From positions 1 to 29,261 of the forward strand of contig JBNKHC010000060.1 of the NCBI GenBank assembly GCA_050290145.1: DNA of 29,261 nt. Direction: 5' to 3'. This DNA is from Pelagibius sp050290145 (lineage in GTDB: Bacteria; Pseudomonadota; Alphaproteobacteria; Kiloniellales; Kiloniellaceae). Positions within the stretch are counted from its first letter, which is position 1, and each line of letters begins with the position of its first letter. Shown piece after piece: positions 13,280 to 21,301 of this stretch. A program made the translations under genes and the position numbers. The notes beneath the pieces were generated by a model. The model did no database searches and was not told the DNA's origin. It was given only the letters and a program-made list of their open reading frames with translations.

Positions 13280-14212
13280 TCAGGCCTCTTCGGCGAATTC
13301 CAGCAGCACGCCGCAGGCGGCCTGGGCGGGGACGCGCAGCAGGCGCGGGCCGTCCCAGTGCACCGGCATATGGTTGCGCTCCAGCGTGCTGGCGCAAAGC
13401 CCCAGGTCCTCGACGGCGACCCGCAGGGCGGCCAGCCAGGGCGTCGGCTGGCGCGGCGCGCCGACCAGGCCCGGGTGCAGCGCGCCCAGCATCTCCGCGG
13501 TGGTGAAGCGCAGCCAGACGCTGTCCCCCCCGGGACCTTTGGCACCGCCACAGTCGACCTCCACCACGCCGTCGCCGGCGCGCACCCGGTCGAAGCCGAA
13601 GAGCTCGGCGTAGGGAATCGCCAGGGCAGAAGGGTCCTTGACCACGGAGGTCATGGCGATGAGGCCGCGCGCGCTGTTGGCGTGTTTGCACCACTCGGGG
13701 CGCCACACCAGCTCCGGCGTCAGGTGCTGGCAGATGAAGGCCGAGGTGCCGGGGGTCGCCTCCGGCGGCAGGTGCAGCAGCTTGAAGCGCGGCCAGAGTT
13801 TGCCCTCGGGAGCCTCCAGGATGCGCTTCAGGTCGCGCATCTCGCCCGGCTCGATGCCGGCGCGGCGCAGCGCGCGCTTGGCCAGCATCACGTCGTCACT
13901 GGCGAAGGCGAGGCCCAGCAGGCCCTCGCGGGTCTCGAGGAAGCGGTTGAGATTGTTGGTGAACTGCGAGGGATCGACGATGCCCAGCAGCTCGATGTAG
14001 TCGTCGGGGAACATGATGCAGTAGTTGGCGGTGCCCCAGCCGATGTGGCGGCCGCGCGGCGAGACGGTGAAGCCGAGGCGCGTGTAGGTCTGGTGCGCCG
14101 CCTCCAGGTCGCGCACGCCGACCAGGACGTGGTCGATGCCGCGCAGCGGCTGCGCCGCCTCGACACCCTTCTCACCGACCATCAGCTTCATATCCCGCGC
14201 CTCCTCCGGCAT
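13280..14212 (-). CDS. VOC family protein with glyoxalase-like domain
   Basis: This is a 310-residue protein with the glyoxalase-like (vicinal oxygen chelate) fold. The first module begins at about residue 24 with GIDHVLVGVRDLEAAHQTYTRLGF, the typical metal-ligand His strand, followed by HIGWGTANYCIMFPDDYIELLGI. A second, more divergent module is probable in the second half (RGLIAMTSVVKDPSALAIPYAELFGF). Substrates in this family are too varied to predict. Two ATGs are plausible: 14212 (GGAGGA upstream) and 14191 (GGAGGAGG upstream, inside the first seven codons). I report the longer. It starts 51 bases after the mtnP stop on the same strand, so it may be co-transcribed with mtnP. Confidence 0.82.
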   Translation of the reverse strand: MPEEARDMKLMVGEKGVEAAQPLRGIDHVLVGVRDLEAAHQTYTRLGFTVSPRGRHIGWGTANYCIMFPDDYIELLGIVDPSQFTNNLNRFLETREGLLGLAFASDDVMLAKRALRRAGIEPGEMRDLKRILEAPEGKLWPRFKLLHLPPEATPGTSAFICQHLTPELVWRPEWCKHANSARGLIAMTSVVKDPSALAIPYAELFGFDRVRAGDGVVEVDCGGAKGPGGDSVWLRFTTAEMLGALHPGLVGAPRQPTPWLAALRVAVEDLGLCASTLERNHMPVHWDGPRLLRVPAQAACGVLLEFAEEA

Positions 14213-14263
14213 CTGTTCCTCCGGCCGCCGGGCCGCCAGGCAGGTCTGCCCGGCGCGCCCGCC

Positions 14264-15151
14264 TCAGTCGCCGAGCACGCGCCCGGCGACGGCGTCCAGG
14301 CGGGCCAGCACCTCCGGATCGCGGGCGTCGCCGTGGGTGATGAGCGCGGCGTCCAGGGCGTGGTGGCAGCCCTTGTCGCAGGCGGCCGTGCGGCCCGCCA
14401 GCTTCGGCACCACCTGCTTGACCAGGGCGCGCGCCTTGTCGGCGTTGTCCAGCAGCGTCTTCACCACCTGATCCACGGTGACATGATCGTGCTCGTCATG
14501 CCAGCAGTCATAGTCGGTGACCATGGCCACGGTCGCGTAGCAAATTTCGGCCTCGCGGGCGAGCTTGGCCTCCGGCATGTTGGTCATGCCGATGACATCG
14601 CAGCCCCAGGAGCGGTAGAGCTCCGATTCGGCGCGGGTCGAGAACTGCGGGCCCTCCATGACCATATAGGTGCCGGCGCGCCTGGCCGGCAGGCCGAGCT
14701 CCGCCGCCGCGGCCTCCAGTTGGTCGCCCAGACGTCCGCAGACCGGATCGGCCATGGAGACGTGGGCCACCATGCCGGTGCCGAAGAAGCTTTTGTGGCG
14801 GGCGAAGGTGCGGTCGATGAACTGGTCGGCGATGACGAAGGTGCCCGGCGGCAGGTCCTCGCGCAGGGAGCCCACGGCGCTCAGGGAGAGAATCTCGGTC
14901 ACCCCGGCGCGCTTCAGGGCGTCGATGTTGGCGCGGAAGTTCAGCTCGGAGGGCGGGATCTTGTGGCCGCGGCCGTGGCGCGGCAGGAACACCAGGCGCT
15001 GGCCGTCGAGTTCGCCGAAGAGGCAGGCGTCGGAGGGCTCCCCGAAGCTGGAGCGCAGGCGCCGCCACTCGGCGTTCTGCAGCCCCTCGATCTCGTAGAT
15101 TCCGCTGCCGCCGATGATGCCGATCACCGGCGGGGTTCCGGGCTCCGCCAT
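14264..15151 (-). CDS. mtnP: S-methyl-5'-thioadenosine phosphorylase
   Basis: MtnP phosphorolyses methylthioadenosine, a by-product of polyamine and homoserine-lactone synthesis, to adenine and methylthioribose 1-phosphate for methionine salvage. The 295-residue protein has the purine nucleoside phosphorylase type 2 layout: IGIIGGSGIY at 10-19 with the phosphate-binding GGSG, RHGRGH at 58-63, SAVGSL at 91-96, the nucleoside-binding MEGPQFSTR at 165-173, and GMTNMPEAKLAREAE. AGGGGG precedes the ATG. The rest of the methionine salvage set is not in the window. A weak promoter candidate lies at 15188-15216, just beyond the petABC terminator. Confidence 0.95.
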   Translation of the reverse strand: MAEPGTPPVIGIIGGSGIYEIEGLQNAEWRRLRSSFGEPSDACLFGELDGQRLVFLPRHGRGHKIPPSELNFRANIDALKRAGVTEILSLSAVGSLREDLPPGTFVIADQFIDRTFARHKSFFGTGMVAHVSMADPVCGRLGDQLEAAAAELGLPARRAGTYMVMEGPQFSTRAESELYRSWGCDVIGMTNMPEAKLAREAEICYATVAMVTDYDCWHDEHDHVTVDQVVKTLLDNADKARALVKQVVPKLAGRTAACDKGCHHALDAALITHGDARDPEVLARLDAVAGRVLGD

Positions 15152-15187
15152 GCGCTGCCCCCCTTTTTCTGCCTGTTTCAGGGATTC

Positions 15188-15216
15188 CCTTTACTCGACG
15201 GAACCCGCCTTGCCAA
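15188..15216 (-). promoter_or_regulatory. Weak candidate promoter of mtnP, with overlapping dyad
   Basis: On the minus strand TTGGCA (15216-15211) is 17 bases from TAAAGG (15193-15188). The -35 is good (5 of 6) and the -10 poor (3 of 6). A perfect dyad CGCCTT-GCC-AAGGCG (15206-15220) overlaps the -35 and could be an operator. The location between the petABC terminator and mtnP supports a promoter here. Confidence 0.25.
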
Positions 15217-15238
15217 GGCGGCCCCTCCTGATCAACGG

Positions 15239-15263
15239 AAAAAGGCCGCCTGAAGAGGCGGCC
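15239..15263 (-). terminator. Intrinsic terminator of the petABC operon
   Basis: Read on the minus strand, GGCCGCC (15263-15257), a six-base loop and GGCGGCC (15250-15244) form a perfect 7-bp GC stem followed directly by five T (15243-15239). The run of four A opposite (minus strand, before the stem) can extend pairing. It lies 33 bases beyond the petC stop and isolates petABC from mtnP. Confidence 0.85.
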
Positions 15264-15295
15264 TTTTCCCTGATCTGCAGCGCCGAGCGCCTGTC

Positions 15296-16054
15296 CTAAT
15301 GGACGTCGGCCCAGACCTTGCGCTTGGCGGCGTAGAGCACGCCGGTGAAGACCACCAGGAAGATCAGCACCTTGATGCCCATGCCCTTGCGGTCCTCCAT
15401 CTTCGGCTCGGCCGTCCACATGAGGAAGTGGGAGACGTCCTTGGCCATCTGGTCGACCGTCGCCGGGGTGCCGTCGGCATAGCTGACGCCGTCTTCGAAG
15501 AGCGGCGACGCCATGGCGATCTGATTGCCCGGGAAGTAGAGGTTGTAGTTGTCGCCCGGGAAGTCGGCCGGCGGATCTTCATAGCCCGTCAGCAGCGCAT
15601 GGATGTAGGTCGGACCGCCCATGCGCGCCTTGGCCATGAGCGAGAGGTCCGGCGGTGCGGCGCCGCCGTTGGAGGCCGCGGCGGCCTTCTCGTTCGGAAA
15701 CGGCGAAGGGAAGTAGTCCGAGGGCCGACCAGGGCGCTCGAACATCTCGCCTTCGTCGTTCGGGCCGTCGGTCACCGTGTACTCGGCGGCAATGGCCTTG
15801 ATCTCGTCCTCGTTATAGCCGAGATCGGTCAGATCACGAAAAGCGATGTACTTCAGGCTGTGACAGCCGGCACAGACCTCGCGGTAGACCTGCAGGCCGC
15901 GCTGCATGGCACGGCGGTCATAGGTGCCGAAAGGCCCGTCGAAGCTCCACTCGACGTGCGGCAGGGCCGGGCCTTCCCCCGCCGCGCGGGCGGCGGAAGA
16001 AGCGGTCGCGATCGCGGCAAGGGCCGCTAGTCCGAAAATCAGTCCCTTGCGCAT
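15296..16054 (-). CDS. petC: Cytochrome c1 of the bc1 complex
   Basis: Cytochrome c1 carries electrons from the Rieske protein to soluble or membrane cytochrome c in complex III. The 252-residue preprotein has a signal peptide (residues 1-25, MRKGLIFGLAALAAIATASS then AARA), the covalent heme site CAGCH at 61-65, the PPDLSLMAKAR segment, an axial methionine in GNQIAMASPLF, and one C-terminal membrane anchor (about 228-245, GIKVLIFLVVFTGVLYAA) followed by a basic tail. The open frame continues far upstream inside petB, but the ATG at 16054 shares its A with the petB TGA (TGATG), supports translational coupling, and gives the correct signal peptide. AAGG precedes it. It is a separate gene, not fused to cytochrome b. 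Confidence 0.96.
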   Translation of the reverse strand: MRKGLIFGLAALAAIATASSAARAAGEGPALPHVEWSFDGPFGTYDRRAMQRGLQVYREVCAGCHSLKYIAFRDLTDLGYNEDEIKAIAAEYTVTDGPNDEGEMFERPGRPSDYFPSPFPNEKAAAASNGGAAPPDLSLMAKARMGGPTYIHALLTGYEDPPADFPGDNYNLYFPGNQIAMASPLFEDGVSYADGTPATVDQMAKDVSHFLMWTAEPKMEDRKGMGIKVLIFLVVFTGVLYAAKRKVWADVH

Positions 16055-17313
16055 CAGGCCTTCTCCATCGGCTTGGCTGAGGCCCCGGCCATAGAGCCGC
16101 CGCCTTTCAACACCGGCTCGCTGATCGAGGTCGGCAGCGGCTTGGGCCGCTCGAAGACGCCGAGCAGCGGCAGGATGATCAGGAAGTGAATGAAGTACCA
16201 GGCCGTTGCGACGCGGCCGATGGTGATCCAGGAGCCCTCCGGCGGATTGGCACCGACGAAGCCCAGCACCACCGCATCGACGATCAGCAGCACAAAGAAC
16301 AGCCGGAAGATCGGGCGGAACTTGCCGCTCTTGACCGGCGAGCGGTCGAGCCACGGCAGGATGAAAAGCACGCCGATGGAAGCGAACATGGCGATCACGC
16401 CCAGCAGCTTGTCCGGGATCGCGCGCAGGATCGCGTAGAACGGCAGGAAGTACCATTCGGGCACGATGTGCGCCGGCGTCGCCAGCGGGTCGGCCGGAGT
16501 GTAGTTGTCCGGATGGCCCATGTAGTTCGGGGCGTAGAAGACCACCGCCGCGAAGAGGATCAGGAAGACCCCCAGGCCGAAGGCGTCCTTGGCCGTGTAG
16601 TAGGGGTGGAAGGGGATCTTGTCCTGCGGGCCCTTGGGATCAATGCCCAGCGGGTTGTTGGAGCCGAACTGGTGCAGCGCCCAGATGTGCAGCACCACCA
16701 CGGCCACGATCACGAAGGGCAGCAGGTAGTGCAGGGCGAAGAAGCGGTTGAGCGTCGGGTTGTCGACGTTGAATCCGCCCCACAGCCAGGTGACGATGCC
16801 CTCGCCGAAGAACGGCACGGCGGAGAACAGGTTGGTGATCACCTTGGCGCCCCAGAAGCTCATCTGGCCCCAGGGCAGCACGTAGCCCATGAAGGCCGTG
16901 GCCATCATCAGCAGCAGGATCACCACGCCCAGCATCCACAGCAGCTCGCGCGGCGCCTTGTAGGAGCCGTAGTAGAGCCCGCGGAAGATGTGGATGTAGA
17001 CGACGATGAAGAAGAAGGAGGCGCCGTTCATGTGGATGTAACGGATCAGCCAGCCGTAGTTCACGTCGCGCATGATGCGCTCGACCTGATCGAAGGCGAG
17101 GTCGACGTGGGCGGTGTACTGCATGGCCAGCACGATGCCGGTGACGATCATGATCACCAGCGTGAGGCCCGCCAGGGAACCGAAGTTCCACAGGTAGCTG
17201 AGGTTCTTGGGCGCCGGATAGCCGGAGCCGACGGAGTGATCCAGGAAGGAGAACACCGGCATGCGGTGCTCGATCCACTTGATCACCCGGCTGTTGGTCT
17301 GAAACTCGCTCAT
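16054..17313 (-). CDS. petB: Cytochrome b of the bc1 complex
   Basis: Cytochrome b is the membrane core of complex III and holds the quinol oxidation and quinone reduction sites. The 419-residue protein has eight hydrophobic helices. Heme b ligands are His94 and His108 (RYIHMNGASF, YIHIFRG) and His195 and His209 (FFALHYLLPF, VVLHIW), with the expected 14-residue spacing in each pair. The Qo-site PEWY motif is at 285-288. The last 35 residues are a hydrophilic tail (ISEPVLKGGG and beyond). GGGGAGGT is 6 bases before the ATG. It begins 13 bases after petA and overlaps petC by one base. Confidence 0.97.
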   Translation of the reverse strand: MSEFQTNSRVIKWIEHRMPVFSFLDHSVGSGYPAPKNLSYLWNFGSLAGLTLVIMIVTGIVLAMQYTAHVDLAFDQVERIMRDVNYGWLIRYIHMNGASFFFIVVYIHIFRGLYYGSYKAPRELLWMLGVVILLLMMATAFMGYVLPWGQMSFWGAKVITNLFSAVPFFGEGIVTWLWGGFNVDNPTLNRFFALHYLLPFVIVAVVVLHIWALHQFGSNNPLGIDPKGPQDKIPFHPYYTAKDAFGLGVFLILFAAVVFYAPNYMGHPDNYTPADPLATPAHIVPEWYFLPFYAILRAIPDKLLGVIAMFASIGVLFILPWLDRSPVKSGKFRPIFRLFFVLLIVDAVVLGFVGANPPEGSWITIGRVATAWYFIHFLIILPLLGVFERPKPLPTSISEPVLKGGGSMAGASAKPMEKA

Positions 17314-17326
17314 TTATGACCTCCCC

Positions 17327-17875
17327 TTAGCCGATCACGATGGACGTGTCGCCGGTGAACTCATAGGGAGGCACAGGCAGGTTGAGCGGAGCCGGGCCTT
17401 TGCGGATGCGCCCGGAGGTATCGTAGTGGGAACCGTGGCAGGGGCAGAACCAGCCGCCGAACTCGCCGCGGCTCTGGCCGGCCTTCTGGCCCAGCGGCAC
17501 GCAGCCCAGGTGGGTGCAGACGCCGATGACCACCAGCCATTCGGGCTTCTCCACGCGCGCCTCGTCGGACTGCGGGTCCGGCAGTTCATCCAGCGGCACG
17601 GCCTCGGCCTCCTGGATCTGCCCGGCCGTGCGGTGGTCGATGAACACCGGATTGCCGCGCCAGGTCACCGTGATGCGCTGGCCCACCTCGATCTGAGACA
17701 GGTCGACCTCGGTCGACGCCAGGGCCAGCACCTCGGCCGACGGGTTCATCGAATCAATCAGCGGCCAGGCCACGCTCGCGGCCCCGACAGCGCCCATGGC
17801 CCCCGCGGCCAGGTACAAGAAATCGCGCCGCGTCTCGCCGGATCCGGCCTGCGCGGGTGTGGCGGTATCTGCCAT
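17327..17875 (-). CDS. petA: Ubiquinol-cytochrome c reductase iron-sulfur subunit (Rieske)
   Basis: The Rieske protein takes the first electron from ubiquinol at the Qo site. The 182-residue protein has a Tat-type N-terminus (ETRRDFLYLAAGAMG, Arg16-Arg17) that also forms the uncleaved membrane anchor up to about residue 40. The [2Fe-2S] ligands are Cys120 and His122 (CTHLGC) and Cys144 and His147 (CPCHGS); Cys125 and Cys146 make the structural disulfide. The GPAPLNLPVPPY segment closes the cluster domain. AGGGGA precedes the ATG. It is the first gene of petABC. A strong hairpin at 17905-17925 lies in the leader, and a candidate promoter is at 18046-18074. Confidence 0.97.
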   Translation of the reverse strand: MADTATPAQAGSGETRRDFLYLAAGAMGAVGAASVAWPLIDSMNPSAEVLALASTEVDLSQIEVGQRITVTWRGNPVFIDHRTAGQIQEAEAVPLDELPDPQSDEARVEKPEWLVVIGVCTHLGCVPLGQKAGQSRGEFGGWFCPCHGSHYDTSGRIRKGPAPLNLPVPPYEFTGDTSIVIG

Positions 17876-17904
17876 GCGTCTTTTCCCCTACGATCCCTCT
17901 TTTG

Positions 17905-17925
17905 GAGCCCTGTGGCACAGGGCTC
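17905..17925. promoter_or_regulatory. Perfect 9-bp hairpin in the petABC leader
   Basis: GAGCCCTGT, a GGC spacer and ACAGGGCTC form a perfect 9-bp inverted repeat 30-50 bases upstream of the petA ATG. There is no T-run after it on either strand. In the mRNA it would be a stable 5'-leader stem-loop, possibly a stabilising element. As DNA it is a dyad that a regulator could bind. Confidence 0.55.
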
Positions 17926-18045
17926 AGACCAATCTCTTCCGAGGCTTGCGCCCCGGCGGGATGATCCTGACCCTAGCGCGCGACAAAGCCCCGGGGGTGC
18001 GACAAGCTGCCGCAGCCGAGGCCCGAATGCCCCTCTGTGGGGCTG

Positions 18046-18074
18046 GATATAGAGGAAATTCACGGCGAACGCAA
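18046..18074 (-). promoter_or_regulatory. Candidate promoter of petABC
   Basis: On the minus strand TTGCGT (18074-18069) and TATATC (18051-18046) are exactly 17 bases apart, matching 3 and 4 of 6 consensus positions, in the most AT-rich part of the gap. The implied transcript starts near 18039, with a leader of about 164 bases that includes the hairpin at 17905-17925. I could not pick a matching divergent promoter for trmL. Confidence 0.35.
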
Positions 18075-18149
18075 AGCCCGTTCGCACCAAGCCGGATGAT
18101 ACGAATCGCCTAGATATTGAACCGCTTAGAGAGATCATTCTACCCGACC

Positions 18150-18662
18150 ATGCGCCTGGCCCTTTATCAGCCCGACATCCCGCAAAACTGCGGCGCCCTG
18201 ATCCGCCTCACCGCCTGCCTGGGCGTCGGGCTGGATATCATCGAGCCCTGCGGTTTTCTGTTGGATGACAAGCGGCTGCGGCGCGCCGGGCTGGACTACC
18301 ACGCCCAGGCCAGCCTGCAGCGGCACCGCTCCTGGACCGCTTTTCAGGCCAACCGGCAGGCCGCGGGCGCCGCCGGTGGCCGCCTGCTGCTGTTGACCAC
18401 CAGGGGGGATCGGCCCTACACCCACTTCGCCTATGCGCCCGGCGACATCCTGCTGCTGGGGCGCGAATCGGCGGGCGTGCCCGAAGAAGTGCATGCGGCG
18501 GCGGATGTCCGCCTCGTCATCCCGCTGCGGGCCGGCTGCCGCTCCTTGAATGTGGCCCAGGCCGCCGCCATGGTCCTAGGCGAGGCCCTGCGCCAGACCG
18601 GCGCCTTCCCCGGGGATGCTTCCGGGGAACTTCGGGGCCCGACAGAGACAGATGCAGAGTGA
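18150..18662 (+). CDS. trmL: tRNA (cytidine/uridine(34)-2'-O)-methyltransferase, TrmL-like SPOUT enzyme
   Basis: TrmL methylates the 2'-O of the wobble nucleotide in certain leucine tRNAs, using SAM. The 170-residue protein is a minimal SPOUT methyltransferase without extra domains. It has the start LALYQPDIPQNCGALIRLTA, the trefoil-knot motif LLLGRESAGVP at 101-111 and the SAM-pocket motif VIPLRAGCRSLNVAQAAAMV at 123-142 with conserved Asn134. The frame can be read from a TTG at 18117, but the ATG at 18150 starts exactly at the first beta strand of the family. The ribosome site is weak. It is divergent from petABC, and hemF follows 7 bases after its stop. The 20-residue tail after the fold looks non-conserved. 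Confidence 0.92.
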   Translation: MRLALYQPDIPQNCGALIRLTACLGVGLDIIEPCGFLLDDKRLRRAGLDYHAQASLQRHRSWTAFQANRQAAGAAGGRLLLLTTRGDRPYTHFAYAPGDILLLGRESAGVPEEVHAAADVRLVIPLRAGCRSLNVAQAAAMVLGEALRQTGAFPGDASGELRGPTETDAE

Positions 18663-18669
18663 TCCGACG

Positions 18670-19563
18670 ATGACCGACGCCCCAGCCCCCGAAACCGTCG
18701 AAGCGCGCAAGGCCCGGGCCCGGGCCTGGTTCGAAGAGCTGCGCGACAGGATCTGCGCCGCCTTCGAGGCCCTGGAGGACGAATTGAGCGGCGCCAATGC
18801 CGAGCGCTTCGCCGCGGTGCCGCCGGGCCGCTTCGAGCGCAAGGCCTGGGAGCGCCCCGCCGAGCACGGACAAGGGGGCGGCGGCGGCGTGATGTCGCTG
18901 ATGCGCGGCCGTGTCTTCGAGAAGGTCGGCGTCAACGTCTCCACCGTCTTCGGTGAGTTTTCGCCCGAGTTCGCCAAGCAGATCCCCGGCGCCGAGGAAG
19001 ACCCGCGCTTCTGGGCCAGCGGCATCTCGCTGGTCGCGCATATGCGCTCGCCCCTGGTGCCGGCGGTGCACATGAACACCCGCCACATCGTCACCACCAG
19101 GTCCTGGTTCGGCGGCGGCGGCGATCTGAACCCCATGTACCCGGTCGAAGCGGACACCGCCGACTTCCACGCCGCCTTCAAGGCCGCCTGCGACAGGCAC
19201 GACCCGGAGTACTATCCCAAGTTCAAGAAGTGGTGCGACGAGTACTTCTTCATTCCCCATCGCGGCGAGGCGCGCGGTGTGGGCGGCATCTTTTACGACT
19301 ACCTGGACAGCGGCGACTGGGAGGACGACTTCGCCTTCACCCAGGACGTCGGCCGCGCCTTCCTGGAAATCTATCCGCAGCTCGTGCGCCGTCACATGGC
19401 CGAGCCCTGGACCGAGGAGCAGCGCCGCCACCAGCTGTTCCGCCGCGGCCGCTATGCCGAGTTCAACCTGCTCTACGACCGCGGCACCAAGTTCGGCCTG
19501 CAGACCGGCGGCAACGTCGAGGCCATCCTCATGAGCCTGCCGCCCGAGGCCGCCTGGCCGTAG
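18670..19563 (+). CDS. hemF: Oxygen-dependent coproporphyrinogen III oxidase
   Basis: HemF carries out the aerobic oxidative decarboxylation of coproporphyrinogen III to protoporphyrinogen IX in heme synthesis. The 297-residue protein is full length, with the family motifs GGGGVMSLMRGRVFEKVGVN (70-89), AVHMNTRHI (131-139), WFGGGGDLNPMYP (145-157), the segment KKWCDEYFFIPHRGEARGVGGIFYDY and the C-terminal RYAEFNLLYDRGTKFGL. Upstream in-frame ATGs at 18616 and 18652 would lengthen it into the trmL coding region; the ATG at 18670 best fits the family N-terminus. Lying 7 bases after trmL it is probably co-transcribed. Its position near petABC places heme supply beside a heme-requiring complex. 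Confidence 0.96.
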   Translation: MTDAPAPETVEARKARARAWFEELRDRICAAFEALEDELSGANAERFAAVPPGRFERKAWERPAEHGQGGGGGVMSLMRGRVFEKVGVNVSTVFGEFSPEFAKQIPGAEEDPRFWASGISLVAHMRSPLVPAVHMNTRHIVTTRSWFGGGGDLNPMYPVEADTADFHAAFKAACDRHDPEYYPKFKKWCDEYFFIPHRGEARGVGGIFYDYLDSGDWEDDFAFTQDVGRAFLEIYPQLVRRHMAEPWTEEQRRHQLFRRGRYAEFNLLYDRGTKFGLQTGGNVEAILMSLPPEAAWP

Positions 19564-19582
19564 GATCCGCTTTTCCGCGTCG

Positions 19583-20908
19583 TCAGGTCCCCGGCGCCTT
19601 CGGCGGTTCGGGAGAGATGCGCCCGGCCAGCGCGGCCAGGCGGGCGAGGCAGGCTTCGCGGTCGGGCAGGAAGTCCTCGCCGATCCACCAGTCCTCCACC
19701 GCGCGCAGCAGAGTGCCGACGTCGGGCCCGGCGGCATAGCCGAGGTCCAGCACGTCGGCGCCGCTGAGCGGGAACCTGCGCGGCTGCCAGGCCTCGGCCG
19801 CCGCCAGCGCCGCCTCGAGCCCGGCCTTCGCCGCCGGCTCGGCCGCCTCGTCGCCGCAGACCAGGCGCAGATAGGCCACGACCAGGGCGACGCGGAAGCG
19901 GGCCGCGCCGGCACGGTAGAGCGCGGCCGAGAGCGCGTGGCGCACCGCCGGATCGTCCGCGCCCCGGCCCAGCACCGCCGCGGCCTCGCCCAAGGCCTTT
20001 TCCGGCGCGCCCAGCAGTTCCAGCTCCGCCGTCTCGGCGTTGGAGAGGCGCAGGCGCTGGGCCACCGCGCGGGCGACCGCAGCGCCGGGGCGCAGCAGCG
20101 TGGCCAGGCGCAGCACCGCGTCCTCGCGTTCCGGCAGCTCGAGGGCCATGAGCCGGCGCAGCACCGCGGTGCCGGCGATCTCCGGCAGGATCGGCTCCAG
20201 AATGTTCTCGGCCAGCATCAGCTCCAGCACCGGCAGGGGGTCGGGGGCGCCCAGCAGGCGCAGGATCTCGCTGCGCACGCGCTCGCCCGAGAGTCCGCTC
20301 AGCTTGGGCGCCAGCTCGCGCGCCACCGCCAGCGTCGCCGCGTCCGGCGGCACCCGCCCGTAGTGCGCCTGGAAGCGGAAGAAGCGCAGCAGGCGCAGGT
20401 AGTCCTCCTGGATGCGGTCGCGCGGATCGCCGACGAAGTGCACCCGCCCGGCGGCCAGATCGGCCAGCCCGCCGAAGGGATCGAAGAGCCGCCCGTCGGG
20501 CCGGCAGGACATGGCGTTGAAGGTCAGGTCGCGGCGCGCCGCGTCGGCCAGCCAGTCGTCGGTGAAGGCGACGACGGCGCGGCGGCCGTCGGTCTCCACG
20601 TCCATGCGCAGGGTGGTGATCTCGAAGGGATGGTGGCCGCTGACGGCGGTCACCGTGCCATGGTCGAGCCCCGTCGGCACCGCCTTGATGCCGGCGGCCT
20701 TCAGCAGTTCCATCACCTTTTCCGGGCGGTCGGGCGTCGCCAGGTCGACGTCCTTCACCGGGCGCCCGGCCAGGGCGTCGCGCACGCAGCCGCCGACGAA
20801 ACGCACCTCGGCCCCTTGGGCGGTCAGCGCTTCCACCACCGCCTGGGTTTCCGGCGCCGTCATCCAGGGCTGCGGCTCGAGCCGCTGCGCTGTGCTGCCT
20901 GCGGTCAT
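19583..20908 (-). CDS. cca: CCA tRNA nucleotidyltransferase (class II poly(A) polymerase superfamily)
   Basis: This enzyme adds or repairs the 3'-CCA of tRNAs. The 441-residue protein has the class II nucleotidyltransferase head: VRFVGGCVRDALAGRPVKDVDLAT at 35-58 with GGxVRD and the metal-binding DVD (53-55), followed by RRDLTFNAM at 125-133 and EDYLRLLRFFRF at 168-179, the nucleotide-selecting neck. The C-terminal half is helical and lacks an obvious HD phosphohydrolase motif. AGAGGA about 8 bases before the ATG supports the start at 20908. It is the last gene of a minus-strand group with DUF1285, Nudix and DUF6111, and converges with hemF. The 104-base spacer upstream shows nothing clear. 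Confidence 0.95.
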   Translation of the reverse strand: MTAGSTAQRLEPQPWMTAPETQAVVEALTAQGAEVRFVGGCVRDALAGRPVKDVDLATPDRPEKVMELLKAAGIKAVPTGLDHGTVTAVSGHHPFEITTLRMDVETDGRRAVVAFTDDWLADAARRDLTFNAMSCRPDGRLFDPFGGLADLAAGRVHFVGDPRDRIQEDYLRLLRFFRFQAHYGRVPPDAATLAVARELAPKLSGLSGERVRSEILRLLGAPDPLPVLELMLAENILEPILPEIAGTAVLRRLMALELPEREDAVLRLATLLRPGAAVARAVAQRLRLSNAETAELELLGAPEKALGEAAAVLGRGADDPAVRHALSAALYRAGAARFRVALVVAYLRLVCGDEAAEPAAKAGLEAALAAAEAWQPRRFPLSGADVLDLGYAAGPDVGTLLRAVEDWWIGEDFLPDREACLARLAALAGRISPEPPKAPGT

Positions 20909-21012
20909 TAAGGTCCTCTGGTCCGGTTCAAGCGGAAGGCAGCCTGCCGGGCCGTTGCCCGCCTTGCAACCGCTGTGCGCGTCGATGCGCTATGGATCGG
21001 CCGGATGACGGT

Positions 21013-21291
21013 TCATGGCTCCGCCGGATGGCTGGGCACCACCACGCCGTCGACCAGCGCCGGCGGCACCAGCTCGGTGCCGGCGGGGTAACCGGTGGTG
21101 AGATAGAGATAGAGCAGGCCGCCGAAGGCGCCGGCCAGGCCCGCGGCCAGCATCCAGGGCCAGGGCGACTCCCGCCAGTCCAGCACCAACTCGCCGCCCT
21201 TCACCTTGTGCTCCACCAGCCACGCCCAGGCGGCGTAGATCAGGAAGGGCGCGGCCAGCGGCAAGAGGACTGTCAGGAGAACACGCAGCAT
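21013..21291 (-). CDS. DUF6111 family small membrane protein
   Basis: This 92-residue protein has two predicted membrane helices: residues about 3-24 (VLLTVLLPLAAPFLIYAAWAW) and about 46-66 (MLAAGLAGAFGGLLYLYLTT), with a short loop containing LVLDWRESPWPW between them and a Pro-rich tail. This matches the DUF6111 family found in alphaproteobacteria. No function is known. AAGGGCG is 6 bases before the ATG. It begins 10 bases after the Nudix gene stop, so the two are probably translated from one mRNA. Confidence 0.8.
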   Translation of the reverse strand: MLRVLLTVLLPLAAPFLIYAAWAWLVEHKVKGGELVLDWRESPWPWMLAAGLAGAFGGLLYLYLTTGYPAGTELVPPALVDGVVVPSHPAEP

Positions 21292-21301
21292 GGATCGCCC
21301 T

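Noticed and set aside
13358..15253. A 631-codon plus-strand open frame across the VOC and mtnP genes
   Set aside because: It is antisense to two recognisable proteins, spans their intergenic gap and has a compositionally biased translation.
15296..16456. A possible cytochrome b/c1 fusion, because the petC frame stays open for about 130 codons inside petB
   Set aside because: The upstream part is an out-of-frame reading of cytochrome b. petB ends with its own TGA, and petC has its own ATG and signal peptide.
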